A stretch of 64,000 nucleotides of DNA, taken from positions 160,780,995 to 160,844,994 of the forward strand of contig NC_073694.1 in NCBI RefSeq assembly GCF_029784165.1, written 5' to 3'. This document shows, in pieces, positions 21,449 to 34,544 of this stretch. This DNA comes from Wyeomyia smithii. Lineage: Eukaryota; Arthropoda; Insecta; Diptera; Culicidae. The notes beneath the pieces were generated by a model that did no database searches, was not told the DNA's origin, and saw only the letters and a program-made list of their open reading frames with translations. Position 1 is the first letter of the stretch. Each line of letters opens with the position of its first letter. Both the position numbers and the translations under genes were made by a program.

Positions 21449-22760
21449 CTAATAAAGATACATTCCTGAGGGATGATACACCAGGCATGTGATTAAGTAG
21501 ATTTCCAGCTTCGGGATTCCATCCTGTCCTCGTGCCTTGCTCACCTTTAAAGAGTTGGCAATCACGATGAGTTCCTCATTCGTACCCCTTGTCTCCTCCT
21601 CAATATCGACACGGCTGTCATCGCTCACGGATTGGATGTGCGGCAGGTTGGCCGACCACCCCTGGTCTCTGTCTGAGATACTGGAACATCGGACGCTTGA
21701 CTGGATCGCCGTAGGCAAAAGACTTGGCTGGTGCCGTGGAAAAAGATTCTCGATGACACGCTCCAGTATCGCTAGTGATTACTCTGCAGGGGCCAACGCG
21801 CCTTTGGACTTGGCCATTACAATTCAGTGGGAGGATTCGTATTATCGCTCCCTTAAGCGCCGATCTTGCAGACTCACGTGCTACACGGCGCTCTGCCCTA
21901 ATTTCCTTAGTTCGCGTACGTTACATCCTCCATCTTGCATGGAGACACGCACTGTGGAGGTCTGCAGCCAACCAGTGAACCGGTCACTTTTCATTTCTGG
22001 GTGGCGTAGCACGCCAACAATGGAGCCAACTGCCCTTCTCGAGCTCTATTTTTTCTACCACCTCAAATACCTCGGCATCGAAATGTGATGTCTTTCACCC
22101 ACGGACGATTGGAGTGTTGATTCTACCAACTGGTGGTCTCTATTGATGTAGCCATCGTTTACCCGCCAGTTCATGACCAGCCCTGGGCTGGAGAACGTCA
22201 CATGGATGATCGACTCCGCACAATTTCTGCTGAATTCAATTTTGGTCCCAGTGATTACAAGCTTTATGTAGAGCTTTGACAAAGCTTTCAAATATGCTTG
22301 TCGTCCATGTGGTCGCTATTCTGGCCCCATCCCCGATCCAGTTACCGTTTCCAAGAGATTCCAATATGATGGCTTTGTCCAAAAACGACTAAGAGGCTGC
22401 TTGGTATAGCAGTTTCTGGACCGCGTAGCAGTGGTTAAGGTTCAATTGTATTACCCTCAAGCCCGTTGGTTTAATGGCTGGTTTATCGGTTTACCGGTTG
22501 GGTGCTTGGCGTCCCTTCTGCCGAAACATGCCGGGTGCTCGGTTTACTCCCCGTAGTCTTTTGCTTTCTGGCCTGTATCACCGTAGCGCTTGCACAACTG
22601 GCTCCTGTCGGGCTCCTTACAGGCTCGTGACTTATGCCCTCCCTCAAAGCACCTGAAGCAAACGTCTGGTTGTTGGATTTTGCCCGGGGGACATACTGAC
22701 CAGTCAACCTTAAGTTTGGTTGTCTTCAGGGCCAGGTTCGCATCTGTCATGCTAGTCGGA
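21449..22760 (-). pseudogene. R1-clade LINE, 5' half on the minus strand (ORF1 knuckle, endonuclease, RT start)
   Basis: Read right to left: a frame at 22750-22544 gives the ORF1 zinc-knuckle region (CFRCFEGGHKSRACKEPD, then CKRYGDTGQKAKDY). At 22291-22055 comes the endonuclease end (SIIHVTFSSPGLVMNWRVN, NRDHQLV). At 21718-21475 the RT N-terminus appears (DQGWSANLPH, NEELIVIANSLKVSKARGQDGIP). The order is that of an R1-clade element whose RT is lost by truncation or rearrangement near 21480. Frameshifts separate the pieces. The blocks match R1 copies A and B, so it is the same or a sister family. Confidence 0.8.
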
Positions 22761-23049
22761 AAGTGGCCAACCTTTTTTGGAGGCTGATTGACTCAGTGGC
22801 CACGAGGTCTTGTGTAACTTTGGTCTTTCAAAATATTTCATATCGCTTTACAACCATTTAAGTTTTATGGTATCAATCATTCAATTAAATGTATACCATT
22901 ATTTAACATTTTCTAGATTATTCATTAGCACTTATATTGAAATTATCTTCCAAATTCAAAATCATTCTTCCAATTCTTTCTAAACTTTAAACTCGAGAAT
23001 CTTTTTACAACCAATTTAAAACAATAATCATATCTGCAGCTCATTCGAG
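22761..23049. other. AT-rich gap between two LINE copies
   Basis: AT-rich noncoding sequence separating opposite-strand LINEs. No feature is recognised. Confidence 0.4.
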
Positions 23050-26000
23050 AATCAATACAGCGTTCTAGTTCAATGGGAGATTCCTTCGGCGAGAAAGGGG
23101 GTTGGTGCGCAGGTCTTACAAGCCATCACAGTAAAACACTCACAAGTGATGAACGAGGAACAAAGAAATTCGGACTGGAACAATCGGCACAGACCCATGC
23201 GACGAAAACGGACTAACGATTGGGAACTCGGGAAGTGGAACTGCCGATCTCTCAATTTCCAAGGAAGCACTCGAGTGCTCTACGCAGTATTGAAATTCCG
23301 CAGGTTCGACGTCGTAGCGCCGCAGGAGGTGTGCTGGAAGGGCCTACCAGAGCTGCGGCAACACACATGAGCTGGGGACAGCTTTAATAGTGATGGGCAA
23401 GATGCGGAAACGGGTGATTGGGAGTTCCTCGAATGTGCAGGTTGATAATTAAGGGCCGGTTCTTCAACATAAGCATCATAAATGTGCACAGCCCTCACCT
23501 CGGAAGTATCGAAGAAGACAAGGATGAGTTTTACGCGCAGTTGGAGCGTGAGTACGGCCCAAAACATGATATCCAGATCGTCATCGGGGATTTCAACACT
23601 CAGGTCGGCCAGGAAGAGAAATACAAACCGGTGATTGGAGGGTTTAGCGCTCACCAGCGGGCTAACGAGATGGGCCTAAACCCTGCTTCCTGCACAACCT
23701 CCTACACAAGTACACCTGAAGGTCGCCAAATCAGACGGAAACACAAATCGATCACGCTCTGATTGATTGTCGGCACTTCTTAGACATCATCGACGTCAGA
23801 TCCTATAGCAGCGCTAGCGTCGACTCGGACCACTACTTGGTGATGGTTAAGATGCACTCAAAACTCTCCGTTGTTAACAACATTCGGTACCGACGCCCGC
23901 CCCGGTTAGATCCCGCGTGACTGAAGCAAATTAACGTCGCCAAAAACTATGCGCATTCGCTTGAAGTTGCGCTGTCGGAAGAGGACCAGCTTGAGGAAGG
24001 TCCTCTCGGGGACTGTTGGAACACCATCAGAACAGCATCAACAGCGTAGCGGAGAACGTCATCGAGCATGTGGGACGAACTCAACGGAAGGAGCGGTTCG
24101 ACGACGAATGTAGGAGGGTGATGAATGAGGAGAATGCTGCGCTGCATCATTCTCGGGAAACGCGAAAGTTCTACCAGAAACTCCAAGCATCCCGTAGAGG
24201 CTTTGTGCCGCGAGCCGAAATGTGCCGGGATAAAGGTGGTAGTATTCTAACGGACGATCGTAAGGTGACTGAAAGGTGGAAGCAGCACTTCGACGAACAC
24301 CTTAATGGCGCCCAGGCAGGACACTATGGCTTCGGAGAAAATGATCCCGCTGGTGCAACAAATGTGGAAGACGTGCCAGTACCAACGATAGGCGAAGTTA
24401 AGAATGCCATCAAGCAGCTGAAAACAATAAATCGACTGGGAAGGATGGCCTCGGAGCGGAGCTTATTAAGATGGGCCCGGAATAGCTGGCCACCTGTTTA
24501 CACCCGCTGATTGCAAGAATTTGCGATACAGAACAGCTACCGGAGGAGTAAAAGGATGGGGTTATCTTCCCTGTCTATAACTGTAGGAACTATCGTGCGA
24601 TCACCGTCCTGAATGCCACCTAAAAAGTGCTTTCACAAATCATTTTCCGCCGCCTCTCACTCTTAACCAACAGATTTGAGGGAAGTTATCAGGCCGGCTT
24701 CGTGGAAAAACGGTCTACGACGGACCAAATCTTTACCATACGGCAGATCCTCCAGAAATGCCGTGAATACAGAACCCCCACGCACCACCTATTCATCGAC
24801 TTTAAAGCCGCGTATGACACTATCGACCGAAAAGAGCGATGGAAGGTCATGGACGAAAACGGGTTTACGGGGAAGCTGATTAGACTGATAAAGGCTACGA
24901 TGGATGGGACGCAATGCTGTGTGCGGATTTCGGCTGGATTGTCGGGTCCATTTGAATGCCCACAGGGGACCTTGACAGGGTGATGGTCTCTCCTGCCTGT
25001 TATTCAACATTGCGCTACAGGGTGTAATGAATCGAGCGGACATCATCACGCGGGGTACGATTTTCAACCAATCCAGTCAATTCGTTTGCTTTGCTGATGA
25101 TATGGACATTGGCGGCAGAACAACTGCGGCGATGGCAGAACAGTACACCAGACTAAAACGCGAAGCAGCGATGATTGGGTTGCAGATAAATACGTCTAAA
25201 ACGAAGTATATGCTAGCCGGCGGAATCGAAGCAGACCGACAACGCCTAGGCAGTAGCATGACGATCAACGGCGTTGAGTTCGAGGTAGTCGATGAGTTTG
25301 TCTATCTTGGCTCACTGGTTACTGACGACAATGATACCAGCCGAGAGATCCGGATGCGTATTATCACCGAAAGTCGTGCCTACTATGCTGCCGTGAGATG
25401 ACAAAGCGACGTAGGGGACATTTTTCGAATATGTTTTTTTTATGCCAAGTTGTTCATTATTCGAAGACCTATCTTTTGATATCTTCCTTTTCATTGTTAC
25501 TTATTCGTACGTTGTATAAAATCAAAAAAAAAAAAAAAACAAGTGACGTGGGCACCCATTTCAATACAAAAGTGGCGAGAAATTCATTAGTTTTTGGGCC
25601 GTAATGAAAAACTGATCACTTGGATCTACGTCACAATGTCATATCATGGCAGTATGGGCTCCACAAGCAATTGCGGTCGAACAGACTGAGCCTTCGTACG
25701 AATTGTAACCTGTACAAAACGCTCATATAACCAGTTGTTCTCAACGGGCATGAAACGTGGATAATGCTCGAGGAGGACTTGCGAGTGCTCGGAGTTTTCT
25801 AACGACGAGTACTAAGGACGATCTTTGGCGGCGTGCAGGAGAACGGAATATGGAGGCGAAGAATGAACCATGAGCTCGGGCAACTCTACGATAAACCTAG
25901 TATAGAAGGTGGCTAAAGTTGGACAGATATGCTGGACAGGGGCATGTTGCAAGAATGCAGGACAACTACTCTGCAAAGATGGTGTTTGCCTCTAATCCGG

Positions 26001-26155
26001 TAGGAAGATGACGACCAGGGGAGCAGAGGGCAAGACGGGTAGACCAGGTGGAGCTCTGGCAGAGAGTACACGGTGTCCCAGGGATTGGGGAGCGACAGCT
26101 AATAACCGAGTGGCCATGTCATTATGACGGAATGCCAAATAAATAAATAAATAAT
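23050..26155 (+). pseudogene. Nearly full-length RTE-clade retrotransposon, decayed
   Basis: This copy carries both domains of an RTE-type ORF2. The endonuclease spans about 23226-23860 (LGKWNCRSLN, VVAPQEVCWKG, IVIGDFNTQVGQEE, SDHYLV). RT spans about 24540-25380 (FRRLSLLTNRFEGSYQAGF, HHLFIDFKAAYDTI, FECPQGTLTG, catalytic FADDMDIGG near 25093, EFVYLGSLVTDDN). The RT tail continues at 25650-26100 (HETWIMLEEDLRVLGVF, WRRRMNHELGQLYD). Stops and frameshifts are spread throughout. The 3' end carries an AAATAAATAAATAA tail (26138-26154), typical of RTE elements. A MITE-like insert (25396-25644) splits the RT tail. Confidence 0.88.
25396..25644. mobile_element. Short TIR insertion inside the RTE copy
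   Basis: RTE coding homology stops at RAYYAAV (about 25393) and resumes near 25645. The intervening 250 bp are AT-rich with a poly-A run (25520-25535). The ends ATGACAAAGCGACGTAG and, reversed, ATGACATTGTGACGTAG form an imperfect 17-bp inverted repeat. No clear target duplication is seen. Confidence 0.6.
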
Positions 26156-26314
26156 AGGTCTAATAACGGTTAATTTAACAACACCTAAGAATTAATTAAT
26201 CATTTAAAAATTGCTTATTTGAAAACTGATTCGAAATCAATCAAAAGTTCTAGAATCATACTAAGATCACCTCCAAATAGTCTTAAATAGTTTAAGAATT
26301 ATTACGACTGCATA

Positions 26315-27127
26315 CAGTGTGGCAATATAGGAGTGATACACGTTTTAAGATGCACAAAATTCACGGATTAATTCGTAAAAATATTGCCGACAGGGTTGCT
26401 AGATATCGATTGCTGCTGGAAATGCACGCAGGTCACAACATTATTTTTTTTAGACGAAAAGTTGTTTACTCTAGAGGCAACTTTGAACAAGTAGAATGAC
26501 CGTGTTTATGGAGCATGTCTTTATGATATACTAGCCAATAAAAGAGTAGTCGAGTACTATCAAAATGCGTCAGGAGTAATGGTTTGAGAAGGTATATCGA
26601 CCAAAGGGAAATTACCATTGCTATTCATTGACAGAAGCGTGAAAATAAACAAGGAGTACTACTTGCAACACGTTATCAAAGGCCATTTGCATCCTTGCGC
26701 TAGAATGCTTTTTGGGAAAGACAGTTTTTGCTTTCAACAGGATTCAGCACCAGCGCATAAGACATTGACCGTTCAGAAATGGTGTAAGCAGAATTTGCCT
26801 TGTTTCATCACCTCATCTGAATGGCCTACATCGTCACCGGATTTTATCCCGCTAGACTTCAGTATTGGACGACTGTAGACTATTGAGTTTGGACACATTT
26901 AAAAAACGTTCGGTGAAGATTTGGGACGAAAGGCCGAACGAAGTTGTGCGTCCGACTTGCAATGCAATGGCCGTTAACAAACACAAAGGTGACAGATTTG
27001 AACTCAACTAAGTACATTGTAATTTTACTACTTTTAAATGTTATTGAAATCGAATCCAAAGAGAAATAAAAACTGATTTGAGTTTTATGACATAAATAAA
27101 GTGTATCACTTTCACGTTGCCACCCTG
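26315..27127 (+). mobile_element. Deleted mariner-like (IS630/Tc1/mariner, DD37D-type) element
   Basis: The termini CAGTGTGGCAA...GTGATACAC at 26315 and the inverse GTGTATCAC...TTGCCACCCTG at 27127 pair, and both are flanked by TA (26313-26314 and 27128-27129). At 813 bp it is shorter than the usual 1.3 kb of the superfamily. The transposase lacks its N-terminal DNA-binding region. Confidence 0.85.
26317..27010 (+). pseudogene. Mariner-like transposase remnant
   Basis: Three frames carry parts of a DDE transposase. The first catalytic Asp is in LDEKLFTLEATLNK (about 26450-26492, with a stop after it). A second block at 26618-26878 has the second Asp in CFQQDSAPAHK and the third in SSPDFIPLDFS, with 37 residues between them, i.e. 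DD37D spacing (maT-like). Stops at several points (TAG 26497-26499 and TAG 26876-26878) and the absent helix-turn-helix domains make it inactive. The protein would cut and paste the element at TA sites. The superfamily call is firm, the clade less so. Confidence 0.82.
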
Positions 27128-27157
27128 TACAACAATTATTTTCTTAAAGTAGCATTT

Positions 27158-27288
<131 letters not shown>

Positions 27289-27908
27289 GTTATTTAATCC
27301 TCATTTATTTTTCACGTATTTAAAGCGGGAAAACTATGATTTTGGCGAAGATAAAGATGCGAAACCTTCAATGCCACTTCACCACTCCCTAATAAACCTT
27401 GAAAGTTTCGACTTTCCGTACCATGATATCAGCTTAAATTCACAAACTCTCGCACACGTGCCACAAACTCACAGCGAAAATACAGCGACCTTTACGGCTC
27501 TGTGGATGCGGATCCTTCTTAAGTGAAAAGCTCCACGGTTCGCACTTATCCTCGCAGGATATAAGATATCTTTTCATCTGCTCTCTTTTCGCTTTCGCTC
27601 GTATTAGGCCATCAAAAGCTAAATCCGTGAAAATTCGACAAGCCTCCTTACCGCAAAAGGCAACAATAGCACGATAGCGGACGGAACCTACCTACAAGGG
27701 GAAAAGCATTTTCATTCATTCAATCTTCTCGCTTTGATGAAGGCAAGGTGGATTGATAATACGTGTACGGCGGAGTAGGGCAACATAATGTCGGTTTCGT
27801 TTTTGCGGTGATGCTTACGACTATTTTCAGTGTGTTCTCATTTTTATTTTTGCTATGGCATTTGACAGCCTTTGTATTTGTTGGTGGAGTTTTCAAACTA
27901 CACTAGGG

Positions 27909-28024
27909 GTCTTCACATCGAGCTCGTATACGAATACCCAGCCGTAAACTGTGTATCTTCCATTACTCGTCAATGGAGGTGAGTATTTTTACGGCTGGGT
28001 ATTTGTTTACGAGCTCGACATGAA
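27909..28024. mobile_element. Compact palindromic MITE
   Basis: GAGCTCGTATACGAATACCC plus AGCCGTAAA (27920-27948) is repeated in inverse at about 27987-28017 (TTTACGGCTGGGTATTTGTT, then TACGAGCTC), with few mismatches. The 38-bp middle contains its own inverted pair, TCCATT/AATGGA. The whole can fold into one hairpin. No target duplication could be assigned. Confidence 0.72.
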
Positions 28025-30080
28025 TACCCATACTATTTTTTTTTTCGTATGCTGCTTTTTCACAAGTGAAGTTGCTCAGCTCATAATTGCTTCGTTGCTG
28101 CATCACAAAAACTGAATTCGATATAAGAAACGCAAAACAACTTTTGTGAATTGGCGATTGTTTTCATTCATTTCACGCTGCTGCTGTGACGCTATGAGGT
28201 GGGTTATTTGTCCAAATGTTGTCTATTTGCAGGTTGGTTCTTTGCCATCTGCGCGACCATGCCGCCTCTTCCCATCGTTCGACTATCGGTTGAAGGTTAT
28301 CGGCTGTTATGGTGATATTTTTGGAAACGTCATTCGTCTATTTCCGACTAATGGCTCGAGCTTCCGTTGTTTTGCTATCGAGCGAACGCTGTAACCGAAA
28401 TGGAAAGTCACGTTGAACAATATTTTGAACATTGGCAAAACTGTGGACACGGATGACACAAAACAAAACAACACCGCTGAAATTTAGCCAAGTGGAAAAG
28501 TTTCACTCACGAACATGACAGATCGACCCTATTAGTCGAATCATCGTTTGCGGACTCCCTTCGGTGACGACGGTTTCGACTGCAGTAAAAACAAAACATA
28601 CGCACCGAAATGAAGATCAAACGAAAGAAGGTCCACCAACAGTGGGCGGATCGAATGGTTACTCTTTCATGATGTGGTTAGACCGTGCGTGAGTGGTTTT
28701 TCGTCTTCTTACATGCTTACGTCCATCTCGGTATGAAGTGGGCAAGGTGTACTTGTGAAACCTATACCGTAGCGTTTTCGGATTAAATTCACAATGTTAA
28801 TGTTACGTAAAACGGTTTCGGAACCAACGACCCACACTTTGCAATTTTTCACTGAAAATTGATACAGCTGTTTTACTCTTTTCACGTTGTCGATTATGTT
28901 TATCAGTGCTAACAGCACAGAACAGATATGCAACTTCGAACAAAACTCTGCAGCAAATTGGTGCCCAAGCTTTCGCATTCAATTTTTGCTGTTCCATCCT
29001 ACATTGATTTTACAGTGCATCGTTCGAACAGTTCGCTCCAATAGTTTGAACATGAACCAAAAAACTATTTATTTTTCCTTTGATAACCAGGCAAAAAGGT
29101 GATCTTGAATAGTTGAATATATCAAAATAACATGATTGAATAACAGGACCGACCGCACTTCACACAGGACCGCATTCAAGAGATCTTTGAAGTGGAAATT
29201 CAGTAACAATTCACAATCAACGTCAATAGAACAAATTAAACTAAAAATCTTTCAACCATTCAAACATTGTCTAACAAATTTTCTTGGATCGTACACCTCA
29301 CGATTGTTGAAACTATTTTAACCTGTTAGTTGATTTACTTGAATATTTCCGTTGGACTTGGAAACCGAATTTCTCGACCAACGACAATATATTTTTCTCG
29401 TACCGTTTTTTTACCTAACATTGCTAGAAATGCATATCAGACGCGCTGTACCAGCACTGCCTACGACATTAGGTACAATATAAAAAAATAATTGTCGTTA
29501 GTCAAGATATTCAGTTTTCAACTTGGGCAACAATGAAATTCATTAAAAATATATCTACATAAAAACCGTTGCACGTATGCGGGTGGCACTGTACGTTTAT
29601 CATGAAAAGGCACCCTCGCTATACCAGCACCGGGGAGAACAAAGGATTCTCTCGACGAAAAAGCGGCGAGAGCTCATACGGTCCTTTTGTTGAATGAATG
29701 GAATATAAGCGTGATGAAATTTCGAGTGTCAAATGCATTCTCTCCACCGCTAGATGTCGATACCTAAAATAAAGAGATTCTGTCTCGTTTTTGGTTCTTC
29801 AGTTGAACAGATGTGCTAACAGCTGACCTTGCGGTAGGTCTGGGACTCGTGTTTTGTCCTTGCCCATTATGGTTTAATTATCAAAGCTGGTGTTTGCGTG
29901 TTTTTTTGTTTAGAGTGCCATATTCTGTTTTGAAGGCAGATAACGACGTTCAATCGGTTCAGTTTATGAGGGTAATAAATTTTGATGAAATTGAATTGAT
30001 TGCCTAGTTATTCTTTTCGAGTAAGCCACAGGAAGTTTACTTTTTAACTGATAAACATTCACCAATGCAACCGACGCTAC
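28025..30080. other. Unassigned noncoding sequence
   Basis: No repeat or gene family is recognised. Short frames exist, none with a known motif. Confidence 0.35.
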
Positions 30081-30240
30081 AAAAAATTCCAAGGGAAAGT
30101 TAATTTGCTTCTTTCTCATATTTCTGAAATTAAATACAAAAACATTCAAGTTTTTAAATTTTAAAAAAAATTCCAAGGGAAAGTTAATTTGCTTCTTTCT
30201 CATATTTCTGAAATTAAATACAAAAACATTCAAGTTTTTA
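30081..30240. repeat. Tandem duplication, 76-bp identical copies with period 84
   Basis: The 76 bases at 30081-30156 recur without a mismatch at 30165-30240, separated by 8 A/T bases. Both begin AAAAAATTCCAAGGG and end TTCAAGTTTTTA. Perfect identity suggests a recent event. Confidence 0.95.
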
Positions 30241-33200
30241 GTTTCTTGAACACTATTCTTGAAACTTTAACTTTAAATGTATGGTTACAGTAGTTCTAAT
30301 ACAGTCTTTACACGTCCAAATAAATGTAAAAAATAGAGCACAACATTTTACATTATTTTGAACCAGAATTAAGACTCTCAACTATTCGTGAGGCGTATAA
30401 AACCAGCATATAATTGCTCTGAATACTAGAATTAGAAGCACGTGTACGTCCTTCAGCAGAGCCACCAGCTTGAAACCGATGCGATGGGTTGCCCTTCCGT
30501 GAGCAAATCTAAATATCACGATTTGCTACTCTCATAGCGGGGCCATGCGCTGTTGTGCTTTGGTTTGGTACGGTTTTAATTTGAACCACGTAACAGCGGT
30601 ATGGTCGAGGAACGGGGTATGTAATCTACATGATGATCAATATTATTATTTAATTTATTGTACCCGAAAGCTGCCAATTGTCAGCAATGAAACAAACTGA
30701 TAACCAAAACGTTCCATTGCAATTGCGTTTTGCGCTCGCTACATTGAACAAAATATTTCAATTAAATTTATAATGTAAATCGTTTGTTCATCATAATCAC
30801 GGAAATAGGTTGATCGGCTTATCTGGTCATACGAGGGTGTCCAAAACATTCATCCACGATAATTCCGGTTTCATTTCATTGAAGTGAAAGAATACAACAA
30901 AGTACCATCATCACGACACAGACAATGAACATTATTACAGGACGTTAAAATTACTTATTTTCAACTGTCTGTTAATCCTGTTACAACAAAGTGCCTGGCA
31001 TATTGTCAGTTGCTTTCGTTGCTCTTATTAGTTTATAGCGCTAATGAAAATCATGAAACGAATCTTTCGTTTCTCCTGTAGCAAGGTGTTTATGGTGGGT
31101 GGTGCAGTCAACTGAACTTCTTTTAAACGTCAGCTGCCGGCTAAATCGAGTGAATAAATTTCCAACAGTTGGTGCGACAGAAATTCAACTATATACTTTG
31201 TCAGCGCGGAATTAATACCGAACTAAACGGTGCTTCTACTTGGTTTGTTAGCAGAGCTAAGAGCCAGTGGAAAGCTGCCATCACCAGTACTATAAAGTTA
31301 CGGCAAATGCAGCACAATGTCCGCTGTTTTCATTTTCACTTCAGCTGGTAATTGCAATAGTTTGAAATAGTTTCGCCTTTTTGTTTTTGTCGAGTAGCAA
31401 ACAATGAAAAGTCAACGAAAAGGTTAATCAAAACCAGAAGAAAGAACGTTTAGTAACCGCGGCAGCAGGGGTGGGGTTGAGTGGAAAGATTTTATTTCCG
31501 AAAATAATTCCGTCCCCTCCTTGCTGCCGATGGGAACAACAATAATGGCAATACCTACACATTATAATCGAATAAGTTTTCGCGGTCACTGGGGGAGCAG
31601 CGAGTGGCATTTTGAAAATAGTTTTCACCGTAAATGCCAAACGATTACTCGCCGGTTGATGAACGAGGGATGCCTAATTTCTGTGCAATCGAGCAGTCGG
31701 TAGCGGAATGGCAACACTTCACGGCTAGTTACATTCGCTAGTGAAACATTTCGCGCGACAATTCTTTACTGTCGTGTCTATTGCAGTAATGGCAGTAATG
31801 CAGGCAGTCATCCTAAAAAACACTATTTAAGAAAATTCACAGCCTCTCGTTACAGTTCAGACTTGTTTGTTTTAAATGTCTCGACGCCTAGTATTTTCAA
31901 GCGCACTTCCCGGTCGATGGATGGCGCGTCTTCGGTGATGAATACTCAGTGCAGCAGACGTGAACGAATGTTAAAATATGTTGATAGAGTAATGTAGTCT
32001 ATCCGGACCAGTACTAAAGTGTATCAAAAGTGGACCAATTTTAAACACGTGTTTTTCAAATCGATTTCGAAATTATGACGTTCAGATAGTTATCATGGTT
32101 TGTTTTCAAATAAATATGAAGAAAATAAATATTCGTAGATTGTAATTTCTTCTCAGTGAAACACTCAACCACAGGAACAAAAAACGATCATTTCAAATTT
32201 CCAATCAAATAACAACCATCGCGCAACAGCACCTTTCGGGGCACTGTCATGCAATCTCGAACAAATTTTGTAGTTCCCAATTTGACACATGGACGTACGC
32301 TAGCGCTGTGGTCGAAATACAAGACGCAGTGCCAACAGGGCAGTAGATGGTGCTCGTGTTATTAACATAAAATACTGGTATCTATATGTGTTTGTTTTCA
32401 ACCCATTATCATGATAACAAGAATGTTAAATATGATTAGGGATCTATTTGACGTTACTCATAGGCAGGTTGCAAAAAATTTTACTCGTAAGATTTAAAAG
32501 AAAAGAAAATTTACTCAATTAGACTATATCTTCAATACAGTCTAAACTGGCCCATTCTTAATGCATCACCCTACTCTGCTGTGAAATATTGCAAGCATGG
32601 TTGAAGACACCACAACAAACATCGATTGCCGTGGCAATCCCAATGTGGTTGTTGGCACTGAACTTGATTGAACTTTTCTATGCCACTGCTATATTACAGA
32701 GTAGCCCAGCTCGATGTTCCCCAGCGGGTGAGTCCTTGCAGTGTCATTCAAGAATCCTGACTAATATGGTTGCACTCCAAGCCGATTTCGCTAGGAAGGT
32801 TGGGTTTACGAAAGTTCACAAAGTGACCTGACGTTGCAGCATTCGCTATAAAATTTTAGATTTAGATTAGATTTTAGATTGGTCCCTTTGCGTGCTTTGG
32901 AAAGTTTCCCCACAAAATAACAGCGGGATAAGTTTACTCAGCAAAAATCAGCGAAGAATGTAGTAATATTAGTGGTTCCAGCTCCTTCTCCCATCCTCCG
33001 GATCCGCAAACAATATAGAACTATTAAATACATACACCGAAACAAAACTAGACCGGAAAAGAAACAACGGCTCGTGTTTTAGGCTGATTTTATTATCGAA
33101 AGATTGCAGTAAGCAGTCATTTAGTACTGTAAACCCAAACGGTCCCTTTTTCGGGGTCGTGTGGCATTTTGTAACGGAATTAGTGTAAATATTTGTTTTT

Positions 33201-33700
33201 GCCCCGGGTAGCAGAAACCGGTCATCGTTTCGAAAGTAATTGAGCCCTTCAAATCCCTATTTAGCACTGCTATCACGGAAATGAGTCGTTGAGATGTTAG
33301 GTTTTACTACCCCCCTTCCCCCATATTACTGCCATATTTATTTTGTGTGTTCGCTGTGTTCTCTGTAAGTCATCTTTTTCCTATTTTGCTTTGTGTTTAT
33401 GTTAATTTTTTATTGAGAAGGATTATCTGTTATATTCAATTTAAATACCCGATCAATTTTCATGTGTCAGTTTTTTTCAGGTTTCATGGTTTTGTGGATT
33501 TTTAAATACTTTTAATCTGGGGTTTATATGTAGTTTCTGCTTCTCGTGTTTTATATTTTCTTGCTTGTCTCATGTAAGTCGACTGTTGAGCTTTATGGGT
33601 TATCAATTTTTCCAACTAGTAACGAAAATAATATAAAAATTCATCAACTGGTTTCACAAGTGTTTCGATATTGCATTGATCTGTTGTAATCCTTTGCTCG
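30241..33700. other. Long stretch without recognised gene or element
   Basis: Moderately AT-rich, with few obvious repeats. A small open frame at 32589-32831 has no known motif. This is the best candidate for single-copy host DNA in the left half of the window. Confidence 0.4.
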
Positions 33701-34544
33701 AGTGATATTTCACTCACACAATCTCTCCAAGTTCTTTGAAAAAAATGTTTTCAAAATCTGAACGGCTTGGGCAATGTTCATATTTGCGGAAATAACAATA
33801 TTTTGACCATGTAGTTGAGCTGCATAATAGTTCGAAGAAAAATTTAGAATCGTTTTGAAAAGTATACTTCTTTAGACTGTGTATCATCATTCCAGTATTC
33901 TCAGGATAATAGAGCCCGAAAATAAATATTTTATTAATATATAAATATATCATTTAAAACATTTTTACCCTCTTGAAAACCTTTTGCCCAATCGTCTACG
34001 AATGAATTATATGATATTGATCATACATTTCAATGTACTTATCATTTTTGCTGGCGAACTATGGTCATAGAGAGAAAAACCTGTTTTTTCCAAATATTGA
34101 AAAAAAAAAATCGAACCAAAATTCAAAATAACTCGAAACTCGATGCATTTGGAATGCTAACTGCTAGAGCTTTTCGATTTAAAATAATTGTCTGAATTTC
34201 TTGAAATTGAATTAAAAAAAAATCCATAAAAAAATTGATTTTTATCTCTCTATCCTGACTTTTTTAAAAAGTTTGCGTGATAGTTTCAAATTCCTTTAAA
34301 AAAGTTAAAACATTACAATTTTTTTTTTAAATTGAAATTTAGTGTTTATTTTCGATTTTTTTAAAGTCAAAAATAATTTTTTTTTCACGGTGTATATATA
34401 TTTATGAGGTATCATTATTTTCCTACAACTCATTCTGCCAAAATGCATACGCCCTTCTAGGAAATAACTCATGTGTCTAAAAATCGCTCCATCTATGAGA
34501 TGTGATGAGTTTGCCAAGCCAAATACGTGAGCAAAGTTTCATTC
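33701..34544. other. AT-rich noncoding interval
   Basis: Very AT-rich with several A and T runs. Probably decayed repeat, but no structure could be fixed. Confidence 0.35.
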
